Assembly: GCA_963556255.1 (NCBI GenBank)
Contig: OY744611.1
Span: 2,756,230 to 2,820,229, forward strand
Origin: Allolobophora icterica
Lineage: Eukaryota > Annelida > Clitellata > Crassiclitellata > Lumbricidae
Length of the DNA: 64,000 nt
Reading direction: 5' to 3'
The translations under genes and the position numbers were made by a program. The notes below the pieces were generated by a model. The model was not told the DNA's origin. It did not search any database and saw nothing but the letters and a program-made list of their open reading frames with translations. Of the stretch, positions 33,727 through 44,531 are shown piece after piece. Position 1 is the first letter of the stretch; each line of letters starts with the position of its first letter.

Positions 33727-33894
33727 GTGTAAGCCTAGCCCTTGTTATTTATAACGACCCCTTCTGATAAACATTTGGTCTTATTAATAAGCTAAATTAG
33801 AGAGAGCTTTCTGAGGGAGTCTGTGCTATAAGATACGATTAGATTCCCTGTAGAATTAAGGTTTATTAACGATTGTTTTGTTTTTATTGTGTTA

Positions 33895-34455
33895 GCTGTT
33901 AACAACGTAGGGAAATTTAACGATAATGATATTGTGCTTGTTAAAATAACTACGCTTAAAAACCCAACAATGCTTCATTCAGTTTTAAGAATAGCAGATT
34001 CTGAAGAAGAAGCAGAAGAAAGAGTCCCGTCTCCTGATTTGACCAGAACGAATGCTATGTTAGAACAAATAATGTGGAACATTGAATCCTTAGCGGCTAG
34101 CCAATCTAGTCTAAGAGGAAGCGTTGAATCCTTGAGCAACCAGTAGAAGGTTGCGAGCCAGGAGCAGCGCACCGTAATAGACAGGTTAGCCGAGTTAAAC
34201 CAGCAGCAATCCAGTATGTCTGACCATGTAGAAATGCTACTGAGTAGAATGGATGACTCTGAATCTTTGCCCGCGACGAACCCTTGTCCCGAGTTTATAG
34301 GGACAGCGAGCCGACAGCCAACCTCAGCCTTCCAAACTAACTGTAACCTCGTGGAACTTGACGAGGACTTAACATCTATGGTTCACGTGGATCGTCAGGC
34401 CCCAGCCACCACTCAGAAGGAGTATAAGAATACAAGAGCGAATGCACCAGACTAA
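33895..34455 (+). pseudogene. Unidentified coiled-coil, Gag-like region
   Basis: The frame runs FNDNDIVLVKITTLKNPTML, then SEEEAEERVPSPDLTRTNAM and a heptad-like IESLAASQSSLRGSVESLSN, meets TAG at 34144, and reads on in the same frame as KVASQEQRTVIDRLAELNQQ and SDHVEMLLSRMDDSE to a stop at 34455. Helical, polar composition suggests a coiled coil as in retroelement Gag or LINE ORF1 proteins. Downstream at 34675-34735 is a repeated caaacgctg ... cagcggtcc motif that could form hairpins. Identity is uncertain. Confidence 0.35.
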
Positions 34456-35730
34456 CTTCCTTCACCATACTTTCTCCATTCAACAATTTCTACCATTCTA
34501 CCATTTCCATACCACCTAGGGGAGGATACTGATTCTGGTTACGTGTGGGCGGCTGGCACTTCGAAGCAACGTGGACCGAGTAGTCTAGCAAACAATTCGA
34601 GCCTCGAAGGGGCGCAGCGTTGTATTAGCGCCCCATCTTTAACGATTGACGACGCCGGAGAATCACCTCAACAAACGCTGGCCTGTCAGCGGTCCATACA
34701 CACTACTCACCAAACGCTGACTATTCAGCGGTCCAAATACCCGGCGAAGTACAGCGGTGGGCGGGGGTGGGAACCTTATGGAACCCGCTCAGGTCAAAAC
34801 GCCAAGCATTATAGTATGATAATTAAAACGATCTTTGAAGTATTGGAAAAATTATGGGATCATTCCAAACAGTTTGCCAATTTGACATATTTTCCTGCAC
34901 GAAACCGATGAAACAGAAATTACAGCAGTTTGGCCGACTATAAAAACCAGTGAATTTTATTTAATGATTCACGCAGACAAGGCCTGAAGTATGGTAGATG
35001 CGGAGTGTACAGGTTTTCAGGTGGTATATACATATACTGTTACCACTGGCGCAAACTTGTCCAAAATATTGGGGTGGGGGGCATGAAGGTCTGGACCAGT
35101 GGTGCAAAAAACCAAGTTTTTTCCAGATGAAAAGTTTTTTGTTTTGTTTTTCGCTTGTTTTGGTTTTATGGTTTTTGTTGTTTTCGTTATTTGTTTTCAA
35201 GATTTTCGGATCATAAAAACCATGAAAATGGCATGAACAGGAGCTCCAACTCAGTTTACTTCAATTGCAATTTCCGAAATTAAAAATCATTAAATCAATA
35301 TTATTGAAATAACTTCTACAAGAATTGGAAATTTATTAAAAAAACAGAAATCCCAATTTTTTGGGTAAATTTCTTGTTTCTTTTCATAAAAGAAAACGAA
35401 AAAACAACATTTTCGCCTATGGCCTGGACAATCAGCGAGCCTCAGAAGCTTTCTGTGTTATGTAATGGATGATTATCCAGAAAGTGTCAAATTCGGTCAT
35501 GAAAAAATTTGTTGCAAATTTTTTCTTTAGTCGTTTACATAGTTAAATTTAACTAATTTGAGAGAAATAAACCATATTTGTAATTGTAAGTTAATTTTTC
35601 AGATTTTATGCAATAAAAACTCCTGCTGTGTTACTACCGTCCCCATTTTTGTTGAATCACACGGACCTGAAATATTCCTGAAATAATATTTCTCTGGTGC
35701 TTAGAAAATTGCAATTTATCAACTAGATGA

Positions 35731-37927
35731 TGTGGCGGTCAAGGTCACAGTGCGTATGTGGGAGGATTTATTTTATGCGAATAGCATCGTTTTCTTTAAG
35801 TTTACATGCGAAGGGAACAGCATCGTTTCTCTTAATTTTACATGCGAAGGCCCAGTATCGATCATTTAATTTTTATTTAATTTCAATAGGCGACTGTCCA
35901 GCAACGACTGTGATAGGGAAGATCGATTATATATTTTAAGCCAAGGTATAGTGTGGTGAGGGATAAGTAGAGCCTGCCTCACGGTGTGCTGCTTTATACG
36001 TGAAGAGTTGGTTCGACTCTTCATACATAGCAATACTGTTAAACAGCGTTGTTGGTTAGCGATTCAGTTACCGATTCAAATATACTGCACTCAGTGTGGT
36101 AGGCGAGTGATTTTGGTTACGACAGAGTCAGAGTTCGAGTTTCCGGTTAGTACAAATATATTTACGGACGAAAGGGGCGTCCGAATAATATAATCAGGCG
36201 ATCCCGAGTACAGCTAAAGAAGTTCACTGTTGGGAGACGGGCCGACAGCGCCGATCCGGCGGGTTGGATCCCTCAGTTGATCGCGAAGCGGTCTAGATTC
36301 CGATTGCGGGAAATCTACGGCTGAGTAATACTCGGGGAAGGATACCGTTGATACACAGGAAAACTAATTCAGTGTGAGATCAAAAACCAGGGTGAATTTG
36401 GCGTCGGGCAAGGAAATCCCTCTTGGAGTTCGAAGAACTCCAAGATCCGACAGTGTTTGGTTTTATCCACTGAGAAGAGTTTTACGCGATTTCGGCGTAC
36501 TCGACACAGGGGAAGTTCTACGCGCTTTCGGCGTACTCGGCCGGGAGAGTTTTACGCGACTTCGGCGTCTTCGGCTGGGAGAGTTTTACGCGACTTCGGC
36601 ACTCGGTGAAGTGACCGCCGGGATACCTGAAAAAACCAATTTAGTACAAAAACGATAATAAGGGTAAATTTGGCGACAGGCAGGAAATTCCCTCTTGGGT
36701 TTTGAAGAACTCCGCGATCGGAGCTTGTCCGGTAACCCATGGGAGTAAGTGTGACCTTCTTAAGGTAGCCAAATTTCGGAAATTCTGATAATACTCGAAA
36801 CCGAGTTGGGACCATCCACTGGTTAACTGAGAGGCAAGCGAAGCTTGTCCGGTTACCTGTGGGAGTAAGTGTGACCTTCGTTAGGGAACCAAAATTCGGA
36901 AATTCTTGGGAACAAAATTCAGGACATTCTGGTAACCTTACGGGGTCAGCGTTACATTTGGATTGTGACACTTGGATGGCTGACACGCCGGTGGAGCGTT
37001 GGAGGGGCTCCATCGCCCGGTAACTAAAAGTAGTTACTGGGAAAGACCACTGTTACCGAAAGACCGCAGTACGGGAAAAGACCGCCCGACAACTGATTAC
37101 AGTGCGGTAAGACCAGGAAAAACGATAGAGTCAGGAAAATCTTGTATTCAAACCAATCGTTATTCAGAGCAAATAACTTGGTGATCGAAACACGTAGTTC
37201 CGAGAACTGACCGAAGGCGAAGTAGGGCCCACCTCGTGCGCCGGTCGGAACCCAGTTCTGCGTGCGGTTAGGGAGGTTTTAGACCTAGAACCTGTCCTAT
37301 CAGAAGAGAGTGTCGTGAGACCAGTGCACCGCGTTAATATCACACGTGCATATATTATCGCAAGATGTTCGCGTGTTTGAGACGGCACGACGTGACGACT
37401 CGTCAGATGTACACCTTGTCCTCTCGGACAGGAGAACGTTCAGAGATTTCTCCTATTGACGATAACTCGAGAGTCATGAGATGCAGAATGGTACGTGAGG
37501 GTTCGGTTAAGGTGGAGAAAAAGAGGAAGTCTTTGACTAAGAGATCTCACAGGAAGCTGAGGACTCCTGCCGGCAAGCGAGCGAACCCTGTTCTAAAGGA
37601 CGGCCATCCTGAGGACGAGGACGTTGCCCACCCGGCGACCGCGGCAGTGGCAGAGTCCGAAAGTGAGATGGAGCTTGACAGCGACACTGTTCGCAAACAA
37701 GCGATACCCTCGGAACCTCCTCTTGGAGGAATGGGCACTGAGAGCGGAGACAGGGAACCGCTCGTCTACATCAGAAGTAGACAGGATAGTGACCCGGGTG
37801 ACTCCAGAAGGTCAGTTGGCTGGAGCCGAACCCAGCCCGACGACGAAGCAGCGTCTCGGGTAAGACCGACACAAATTGGTACCATGTCTGATGAAGGGTT
37901 AGTTGATCTCGAGCGACGAACGTCACA
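35731..37927 (+). repeat. 5' LTR, 2197 bp, including the first 187 codons of gag
   Basis: Begins TGTGGCGGTC and ends CGTCACA. It holds an 11-bp perfect hairpin (36421-36445), four degenerate copies of a 35-bp unit with gttttacgcgacttcggcg (36468-36610), and a pair of roughly 120-bp repeats starting cttgtccggtaacc / cttgtccggttacc (36724 and 36845). The gag ATG lies at 37365, so the LTR is partly coding. I see no clear AATAAA in it, and the promoter position is not evident. Confidence 0.95.
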
Positions 37928-40832
37928 AACTGGTACCAGAAGTGGGGTTCTAGCGTTTTCTTGTCACAGAACCAGGCAAGGTCAGGAAGATACCGAGGAC
38001 GAGTCGGATGAAGTGCCCCATAGTGAGCACGGAGGCGCGCGTCCAAAGTTACGTAAACGGAAAAGCAAACGAAGGTTGCTTGATGAAACGGGTGCACCTG
38101 ACGAAACCAGTGCATTTGAAACGGAAGCTGGAACCCGCAGTGGGCGTGAAAGAGGTTTCCATGAGGATAACGGATGGTTGATAACCGTTCCAAAGACTAC
38201 TGAGGTAGTACGGAACGATGTGAATAACGAGACATTCACACACTGGCGAGAGACCGTTGGTGAGAGTAGGTTTGACAGGTCCAAACCACTCGACGACAAT
38301 AGAGTTCCGCGTATAATACATGAGAGAACGTTCGACAATAGATCGGGGAACCTTGTGCAGGTTCAAGTACCTAGTATTGTACGGGGCAGGCAACCTGTAC
38401 AGTTGAGACAGGCTTGTGATAGGCCAAGAGACATTGAGACAGGCCTGAAACCGCGGGGTGACGCCGTAGTGCAGAAAACGAGTGGTGACATCGTGGCGCA
38501 TCAGCGAAACGAAGGTAATCGAGTACCGTTTACCAACATGGAAGAAGGTCGCCCAAGACCTGTGACCGATGAGGTAGATTGGCAAGCGGAGATGTCTTAC
38601 CTGCGACAGAGTGTGGCAATGATGAGTTCGAAACTTGAAGAACTGTCTGTTCCTGCTGCTCAGCATACGAAGTCTTACCGACGCGAGACATCGGGGAAGC
38701 CTATGGGCCCAGGTTACCAGATGGATCGCCGAGGGAAGCTGCAGATCGAAGAGCCGGCACGGAGCCGAGGTAACACAGAGACACGCGAGGAAGTTTCGCT
38801 TTCGGAAACTTCGGAAAAGTTACGTAGCCGCTATCTTCCCGAGGACAGCGGGAGAGAGTCACACGGAAAAACGGCAAGGCAATCGAGTCGACAACGTCTG
38901 TTGACAAGAGGAAGAGTTGAGGCGAAATTACGTTCGTCAGTGAGTTCTTCGGATTCAGACACCGATAGTGTTGGTCCAGAAGAGGCCATGAGAACCGGAG
39001 GCTTTGACAGGAAAAACCTCCGCCAACGAGGAAGACACGAGAGTTATGAGAAAACTGAAAGGGAGACGTATGGTAAGGAACGTCTACCAGAGTACGAGAG
39101 ACGCGGTTTAAAACAGGCACTTGATAGAGAAACCGAGAGAGAATCGAACATGGGAAGAGACAGAGATCATTTGGCCTGGGATGAGACCCACGAGCGGTAC
39201 TCTAAAGGGCACAAACCAGATTCGAGAAGTCGTAATTGTCTTAGGTACGACGAATCTGACAGACCGCCAGAGTCAGGAAAAAGAGATATTCGCGAAGAAG
39301 ACAGAAGAGTTACGTTCGTCAACGGAAACTCTCAGAGCTCTCGCAATAAATATAAACGATCGGAGTCCAAAGACTACGCAGGTGGTGAGCCTCGTAGAAA
39401 AGGTCAGAGACCGGCTGAGTACATCTCTGATGAAGACAGTGCAACGTCAGGCGACCGAGAGATGACTACGATGTATTCTAAGTGGCGTACAGGGAAGACG
39501 TTGGGTACTCTGAGGGGACAGAGTCGGCACCGGTCAGTGGTGAGGACAGACGAGGAAAACGATTCCAGGAGTAACGATGGGGACAACCGGAGAGGAAACC
39601 CCAAGAAGAGTGTCGGAAGATCACTTGTCACACGGACAAGAGGCGAAGACCGATCGGATCGCGGTATACGAATCAAGCTAGAGAAGTACGATGGCAAGTC
39701 AGCGATCGCAGCCTTTCTAGCAAAGTTCGAAGTTTGTGCACGGTGCAACCGGTGGAGTGATCAGGAAAAAGCAGACCAGTTAATGTGTGCCCTAACGGGT
39801 CCCGCTTCGCAGCTGTTGTGGGACATGGGTGCACAGAGGGACGTGTCTTGGCGAGAACTTGTTGAGCGGCTTAAGGCCCGGTACGGGTCTGATGACCAAA
39901 CTAGCCTATATCGGATGAAACTTCGCACTTACCGGCAGGCTCACGGAGAAACGCTGAGTAGTGTAGTGCAGGAAGTACGAAGGCTAATGGCTTTGGCATA
40001 CCCAGGACCAACAAGTGATATCGTCGAGACGGTCGCTTGTGACGCTTTCATTGATGCACTGGCAAACCAAGATTTGGGGCAGAAGGTGCGCGAGCGAGAA
40101 CCAGTTAACCTCGAAGCGGCGTATAAACATGCGGTGAGGTTGGATGCCTATGGTCGATCTTCGACACAAGGTGGTGATTTAGACCGGAGACACGCGAGAG
40201 TTAAAGTTACCATGGAAGACCGAAAAGACTCGAGCACTGAGGGGCAACAGTCTCGTCGTCTAGAAGATCTCGAGCGAAAGATTGAAAATCTTTCAAGAGA
40301 ACTTGATCGAGTGACAATAAATCAGAATTTGGGCATCGTTCCGAGAAAACCTCATGAAAGGGAGAACCGTTCTGATCTAGCTGTGGGAGATCAGAGGACA
40401 ACCGAACCGAATGTGGGATGGCGACGGATTTATTTTCCCACACGGTTGCGTAACCCGGATATCGAATGCTACTTGTGCAAACGAAAAGGACACATGAGGC
40501 GATATTGTCCTCAGAGAAACGCTGAGACGAATGGTGCAACCGGTACCAGTGAACCTACAAAGGCTGAACCGATACAAGAGGAAACCCAAAACCGACTGGT
40601 CAAAGGCAGTAGGGTGGCCTACGTGGTTGCGAGACTGGCAGGAAAACGTATACACTGTCTACTTGATTCTGGAAGTGAAATGTCACTTGTGCCACGACGT
40701 TTCGTGCTAGACGCTGTGCTAGTACCGTCAGAACAGCGACTCCTAGCCGCTAATGGAAGTCAGATTAAGGTGGATGGTGAAACTAACCTTAAGATTCGGA
40801 TCGGAAGGCAGGTGTACCTGTACCCGGTCTAG
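37365..40832 (+). CDS. gag: Gag polyprotein with start of protease
   Basis: 1155 codons from ATG 37365. Residues 1 to about 760 are a long, highly charged, low-complexity region (many Arg, Glu, Ser, Asp). About 767-930 is a Retrotrans_gag capsid domain (KLEKYDGKSAIAAFLAKFEV, WDMGAQRDVSWRELVERLKA, RQAHGETLSSVVQEVRRL). The zinc knuckle CYLCKRKGHMRRYC (CCHC) is at about 1035-1048. The aspartic protease active site LLDSGSEMSLVP (DSG at 1101-1103) is near the end. The frame stops with TAG at 40830 before the protease ILG motif, which lies in the pol frame. Typical Ty3 Gag is 300-500 residues, so the N-terminal extension is unusual. Translation must begin inside the LTR, because the next in-frame Met after the primer site is some 200 codons later. 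Confidence 0.9.
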   Translation: MFACLRRHDVTTRQMYTLSSRTGERSEISPIDDNSRVMRCRMVREGSVKVEKKRKSLTKRSHRKLRTPAGKRANPVLKDGHPEDEDVAHPATAAVAESESEMELDSDTVRKQAIPSEPPLGGMGTESGDREPLVYIRSRQDSDPGDSRRSVGWSRTQPDDEAASRVRPTQIGTMSDEGLVDLERRTSQTGTRSGVLAFSCHRTRQGQEDTEDESDEVPHSEHGGARPKLRKRKSKRRLLDETGAPDETSAFETEAGTRSGRERGFHEDNGWLITVPKTTEVVRNDVNNETFTHWRETVGESRFDRSKPLDDNRVPRIIHERTFDNRSGNLVQVQVPSIVRGRQPVQLRQACDRPRDIETGLKPRGDAVVQKTSGDIVAHQRNEGNRVPFTNMEEGRPRPVTDEVDWQAEMSYLRQSVAMMSSKLEELSVPAAQHTKSYRRETSGKPMGPGYQMDRRGKLQIEEPARSRGNTETREEVSLSETSEKLRSRYLPEDSGRESHGKTARQSSRQRLLTRGRVEAKLRSSVSSSDSDTDSVGPEEAMRTGGFDRKNLRQRGRHESYEKTERETYGKERLPEYERRGLKQALDRETERESNMGRDRDHLAWDETHERYSKGHKPDSRSRNCLRYDESDRPPESGKRDIREEDRRVTFVNGNSQSSRNKYKRSESKDYAGGEPRRKGQRPAEYISDEDSATSGDREMTTMYSKWRTGKTLGTLRGQSRHRSVVRTDEENDSRSNDGDNRRGNPKKSVGRSLVTRTRGEDRSDRGIRIKLEKYDGKSAIAAFLAKFEVCARCNRWSDQEKADQLMCALTGPASQLLWDMGAQRDVSWRELVERLKARYGSDDQTSLYRMKLRTYRQAHGETLSSVVQEVRRLMALAYPGPTSDIVETVACDAFIDALANQDLGQKVREREPVNLEAAYKHAVRLDAYGRSSTQGGDLDRRHARVKVTMEDRKDSSTEGQQSRRLEDLERKIENLSRELDRVTINQNLGIVPRKPHERENRSDLAVGDQRTTEPNVGWRRIYFPTRLRNPDIECYLCKRKGHMRRYCPQRNAETNGATGTSEPTKAEPIQEETQNRLVKGSRVAYVVARLAGKRIHCLLDSGSEMSLVPRRFVLDAVLVPSEQRLLAANGSQIKVDGETNLKIRIGRQVYLYPV
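37931..37950 (+). promoter_or_regulatory. Primer binding site, tRNA-Leu type
   Basis: TGGTACCAGAAGTGGGGTTC begins three bases after the LTR. It fits the complement of the 3' end of metazoan tRNA-Leu(UAA) (from memory TGGTACCAGGAGTGGGGTTC) with one mismatch. It lies inside the open gag frame. Confidence 0.8.
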
Positions 40833-43800
40833 TTACAGACCAAGTGACAGAAGTGATCTTGGGGTTATCTTGGCTGGAAGCCAATCAGGCAAGATGGGAC
40901 TTCGCAAGTCGATGCGTTTTCCTTGGGAGCGAGAAGATCCCTCTGAAAGAGGTCGTTACCGAGTCCATGTGCCGGAGGGTTATTGTGCAAGAGGACATAA
41001 TAGTTCCTCCAAGGAGCGAAGTTGACGTTCCAGCTTGGGTCGTATACCCGCATTTCCAAAAAGATAACGAAGATTGGACGACCATTCCAATGGAATTATC
41101 AAAAGATTTGATAATCGGACGTACGTTGGTGACAGGAAGAGACACGGAAGTGTGGATCAGGATGTTGAATGTTGGAGACAGAGATTCGCTAGTCAAGAAA
41201 CGGACTGAATGTCCGCTGGAGCGAGTGAACGTAGTCGATGTGACAGTTAATCGAGCCAGAACGGAATCGTATGATGAGCCTTACCGAAGCGAAAATCCGG
41301 AGAAGCCTATGGGCCCAGGTTATCCGGAGGAACGCCGAGGAAAGCAGCAAAGTACGATTGACCGGTTTGGATCGAAGATTAGTACAACGGCCAGTGTGGC
41401 GGAGCAGACGCTCAACCCACTTGCCGAACAGACCCTAAAACGACTATGGGAAGAAGTGCCAGCAGACATTTCGGAAGAAGAGCGAATCAGGTTACGAAAA
41501 CTTGTGCTAACGTACAGCGCAACGTTTTCCCTTAACGAAAGTGATAACGGATTCACTTCAGTGATCCAACACGAGATCGATACGGGACAAGAGAAACCAG
41601 TTCGGCAACCTTTGAGACGTCAACCGCTTTCCATGTTACCGGAAGTTGATCGTCAGGTAGAAGACATGTTGAGACAAGGAATCATTGAACCTTCGATGTC
41701 GGAATGGGCATCCAATGTCGTAATGGTTAAGAAAAAGGATGGCAGTATGCGTTTCTGTATCGATTACAGGCAACTGAACCTGAAGACACGGAAAGATGCT
41801 CATCCGTTACCCCTTATCCGCGAGAGTTTAGATACCCTGGGTGGCGCCAGATGGTACAGTACGTTCGATTTGAGAGCAGGTTATCACCAGATGGCCTTGC
41901 ACCCAAGAGACAAACACAAGACCGGGTTCGTTACGAGAAGGGGCAGCTTCCAATTCAAAGTGTTACCTTTCGGATTGTGCAATAGTCCGGCCTCGTTTTG
42001 TCGACTAATGAACTTAGTCTTGACAGGGCTAAACTATGACATCTGTCTGGTTTACTTGGATGACATAATTGTGTTCTCGAGGGACGTAGAGACGCACATG
42101 CAACGTCTAGAGATGATTTTCAGGAGATTACAAGAGTATAATCTCAAGCTGAAACCATCCAAATGTTACCTGTTACAACAGAGAGTATTGTTTCTTGGTC
42201 ACGTTTTGAGTGAAGAAGGGGTCGCGACGGATCCGAGCAAGATCAAGGCCGTAGAAGAATGGTCTGCTCCTCGGAACTTGAGGCAAGTCAGATCCTTCGT
42301 TGGTCTTTGCTCCTATTACCGACGTTTCATACATGATTTCGCGGTGGTAGCTCAACCACTTCATTTCCTGACCAGGAAAAATGTACCGTTCCATTGGACT
42401 GACGAATGTCAGGGAGCTTTCGAAGAACTTAAACGAAAGTTGGTTTCCGCACCTATACTTGGGTTACCGAACGACGAGGGCCAGTACATCCTAGATACGG
42501 ATGCCTCGGCATACGCCATTGGAGCGGTGTTATCGCAAGTACAAGAAGGAGAAGAGACAGTGATTTGTTACGCGAGTCGGCTCTTGTCGACGGCGGAACG
42601 GAACTATAACGTTACCAGGCGAGAGTTGTTAGCTGTGGTGTATTTCTTGAAAGAGTTTCGTCAGTACTTACTGGGTAGTAAATTCCTACTCAGAACAGAC
42701 CACTCCGCACTTCAGTGGTTACGCAGAACACCGGAACCGATTGGCCAACAGGCTCGTTGGTTAGAGATGATAGAGGAGTTTGACATGGAGATATGTCACA
42801 GACCGGGAGCAAAACACGGTAACGCAGACGCGATGTCTAGAGGTCCGGGTGAGGAACAACCTAAAGTGGTTACCATGAGAGTTACGAATGAAGACGTGAT
42901 GTGGGCACGTCCGATCGGAGAAGTAACGCGCTCCGAGGTTACCAGTGAAGATACAGGCCAGGAAATCCGTTGGACAAAGGAGTTTCTTCGAAGAGAACAG
43001 CAGAGCGATTGCAATATTGGTACGGTCCTTGGTTGGAAGGAGTCGAAGCATCATCCAACACAGGCAGAACTATCACCTGCTAGCGGAGAAGTGAAAGTGT
43101 TGGTGAGCAACTGGAATCAGCTGGAAGTCCTGCAAGGAGTGTTACACAGAGGCTGGATTCAGGGTAACACGGGAAAAGCTGAGCGATCTCAGTTAGTTGT
43201 GCCCTTATCTCTACGGCAAGAGATGCTTCAGTTAACACACGCAAGCTTTGCCGGAGGACATTTCGGGATTCGGAAGAGTTTAACTCAGTTGCAACGTCGG
43301 GCGTATTGGCCGAGTTGGAAGGACGATGTTAGACGGTTCTGCCAAAGGTGCGATCGCTGTGCTCGTTATCGAAGGGAGAAACCTCCAAGACAGGGTTACA
43401 TGCAGACTCCTGTGGTCGGTGAACCAATGGAGAGATTCGGAATTGATATAACTGGTCCGCATCCTGTATCAAGTAAAGGCAACAAATACATACTGACAGC
43501 GATAGATTACTTCTCGAGATGGGCTGAAGCTCTGCCTATCAGAAACCAAGAGGCCGTTACTGTGGCAGAATCGCTTATGGTACACGTGTTCTCGAGGTTT
43601 GGTATGCCACGCCAGATCCTGACGGATCAGGGACCGTGTTTTGAGTCGAAGTTATTCAAAGAGCTGTGTAAACGCATGGAGATTGACAAAGTACGTACAA
43701 CTCCATATCGACCCTCTGGTAACGGAATGATCGAAAGGTTCCACAGAACACTGAACATGTTGATCGGAAAGGTAGTGTCGGAACGACAAAAGGATTGGGA

Positions 43801-44467
43801 TGTTCATGTACCATATGTAATGGCGGCATATCGAGGTACTGAACATGAAGCGACCCAACGGACACCTAATTTCCTGTTCCTGGGAAGAGAGAACCATACG
43901 CCATTAGACTTGATTCTAGCCCAAGTTACAGAGTTCGAGAGACCGTCTTACAGTGACATGGAAGAGTACGTGGAGAAACAGAAAGAGAAAATGGAACGAT
44001 CGTATCGGCTTGTACGAGAACAGTTAAAGAGAGTAGCAGAAAGAAGGAAAAAAGCCTACGATTTGAGAGTGAGACCTAGCAAGTTCGCTCAAGGAGATTG
44101 GGTCTACTATTACTACCCTCGGCTAAGAAGTGGAAGGAAGACAAAATGGGCTCGCTATTACACCGGCCCATTCTTGGTTATTCAAGTGCTCAGTCCGTGT
44201 CTGTACCGGATTCAGAAGAGTCCGAAATCCACGCTAATGGTTGTGCACGTGGATAAATTGAAGCCGTTTTACGGTAAACCTCCGAGTACCTGGTTACCGG
44301 AGAGGGACAGAAATCTTGAGTTACCTACAGTAGACTGGCCAGTCCTGGCTCAAGATCCTAATGCAGAACATGAACCAGAGGAACCTTCAGAGAATCCAGA
44401 CGAGACCGCTGATCCAGAATTGCCACCTGGACGACGGACGAGACGAAGACCTCGCTTGGATGGATGA
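40793..44467 (+). CDS. pol: Pol polyprotein: protease end, RT, RNase H, integrase
   Basis: The pol frame opens at 40793, overlaps gag by 37 bases in the -1 frame, and has no ATG at its head, so expression as a Gag-Pol fusion by -1 frameshift is likely. It starts with the protease tail VTEVILGLSWLEANQARWDF. Reverse transcriptase: IIEPSMSEWASNVVMVKKKD, FDLRAGYHQM, LPFGLCNSPASF and YLDD at about 42053-42064. RNase H: YILDTDASAYAIGAVLSQ and RTDHSALQWL. Integrase: HH-CC zinc region (GGHFGIRKSL..., CQRCDRCARY), then FGIDITGPHP, LTDQGPCFES and GNGMIERFHRTL carrying the D, D and E. A GPF segment (YYTGPFLVIQVLSPCLYRIQ) follows. All catalytic residues are intact and there are no stops. Confidence 0.93.
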   Translation, partial: DSDRKAGVPVPGLVTDQVTEVILGLSWLEANQARWDFASRCVFLGSEKIPLKEVVTESMCRRVIVQEDIIVPPRSEVDVPAWVVYPHFQKDNEDWTTIPMELSKDLIIGRTLVTGRDTEVWIRMLNVGDRDSLVKKRTECPLERVNVVDVTVNRARTESYDEPYRSENPEKPMGPGYPEERRGKQQSTIDRFGSKISTTASVAEQTLNPLAEQTLKRLWEEVPADISEEERIRLRKLVLTYSATFSLNESDNGFTSVIQHEIDTGQEKPVRQPLRRQPLSMLPEVDRQVEDMLRQGIIEPSMSEWASNVVMVKKKDGSMRFCIDYRQLNLKTRKDAHPLPLIRESLDTLGGARWYSTFDLRAGYHQMALHPRDKHKTGFVTRRGSFQFKVLPFGLCNSPASFCRLMNLVLTGLNYDICLVYLDDIIVFSRDVETHMQRLEMIFRRLQEYNLKLKPSKCYLLQQRVLFLGHVLSEEGVATDPSKIKAVEEWSAPRNLRQVRSFVGLCSYYRRFIHDFAVVAQPLHFLTRKNVPFHWTDECQGAFEELKRKLVSAPILGLPNDEGQYILDTDASAYAIGAVLSQVQEGEETVICYASRLLSTAERNYNVTRRELLAVVYFLKEFRQYLLGSKFLLRTDHSALQWLRRTPEPIGQQARWLEMIEEFDMEICHRPGAKHGNADAMSRGPGEEQPKVVTMRVTNEDVMWARPIGEVTRSEVTSEDTGQEIRWTKEFLRREQQSDCNIGTVLGWKESKHHPTQAELSPASGEVKVLVSNWNQLEVLQGVLHRGWIQGNTGKAERSQLVVPLSLRQEMLQLTHASFAGGHFGIRKSLTQLQRRAYWPSWKDDVRRFCQRCDRCARYRREKPPRQGYMQTPVVGEPMERFGIDITGPHPVSSKGNKYILTAIDYFSRWAEALPIRNQEAVTVAESLMVHVFSRFGMPRQILTDQGPCFESKLFKELCKRMEIDKVRTTPYRPSGNGMIERFHRTLNMLIGKVVSERQKDWDVHVPYVMAAYRGTEHEATQRTPNFLFLGRENHTPLDLILAQVTEFERPSYSDMEEYVEKQKEKMERSYRLVREQLKRVAERRKKAYDLRVRPSKFAQGDWVYYYYPRLRSGRKTKWARYYTGPFLVIQVLSPCLYRIQKSPKSTLMVVHVDKLKPFYGKPPSTWLPERDRNLELPTVDWPVLAQDPNAEHEPEEPSENPDETADPELPPGRRTRRRPRLDG

Positions 44468-44531
44468 CTACGACTGTAGAAGTCCTTGTTAGTGACCTTC
44501 TGAAGCAGACGTGTATCTAGGACAAACTAGA

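Noticed and set aside
36374..36658. 94-codon frame inside both LTRs
   Set aside because: Runs over the 35-bp tandem repeats, has no recognisable motif, and is identical in both LTRs only because the LTRs are nearly identical.
37547..40655. Several 60-200 codon minus-strand frames under gag and pol
   Set aside because: Shadows of the intact gag and pol frames; no motifs.
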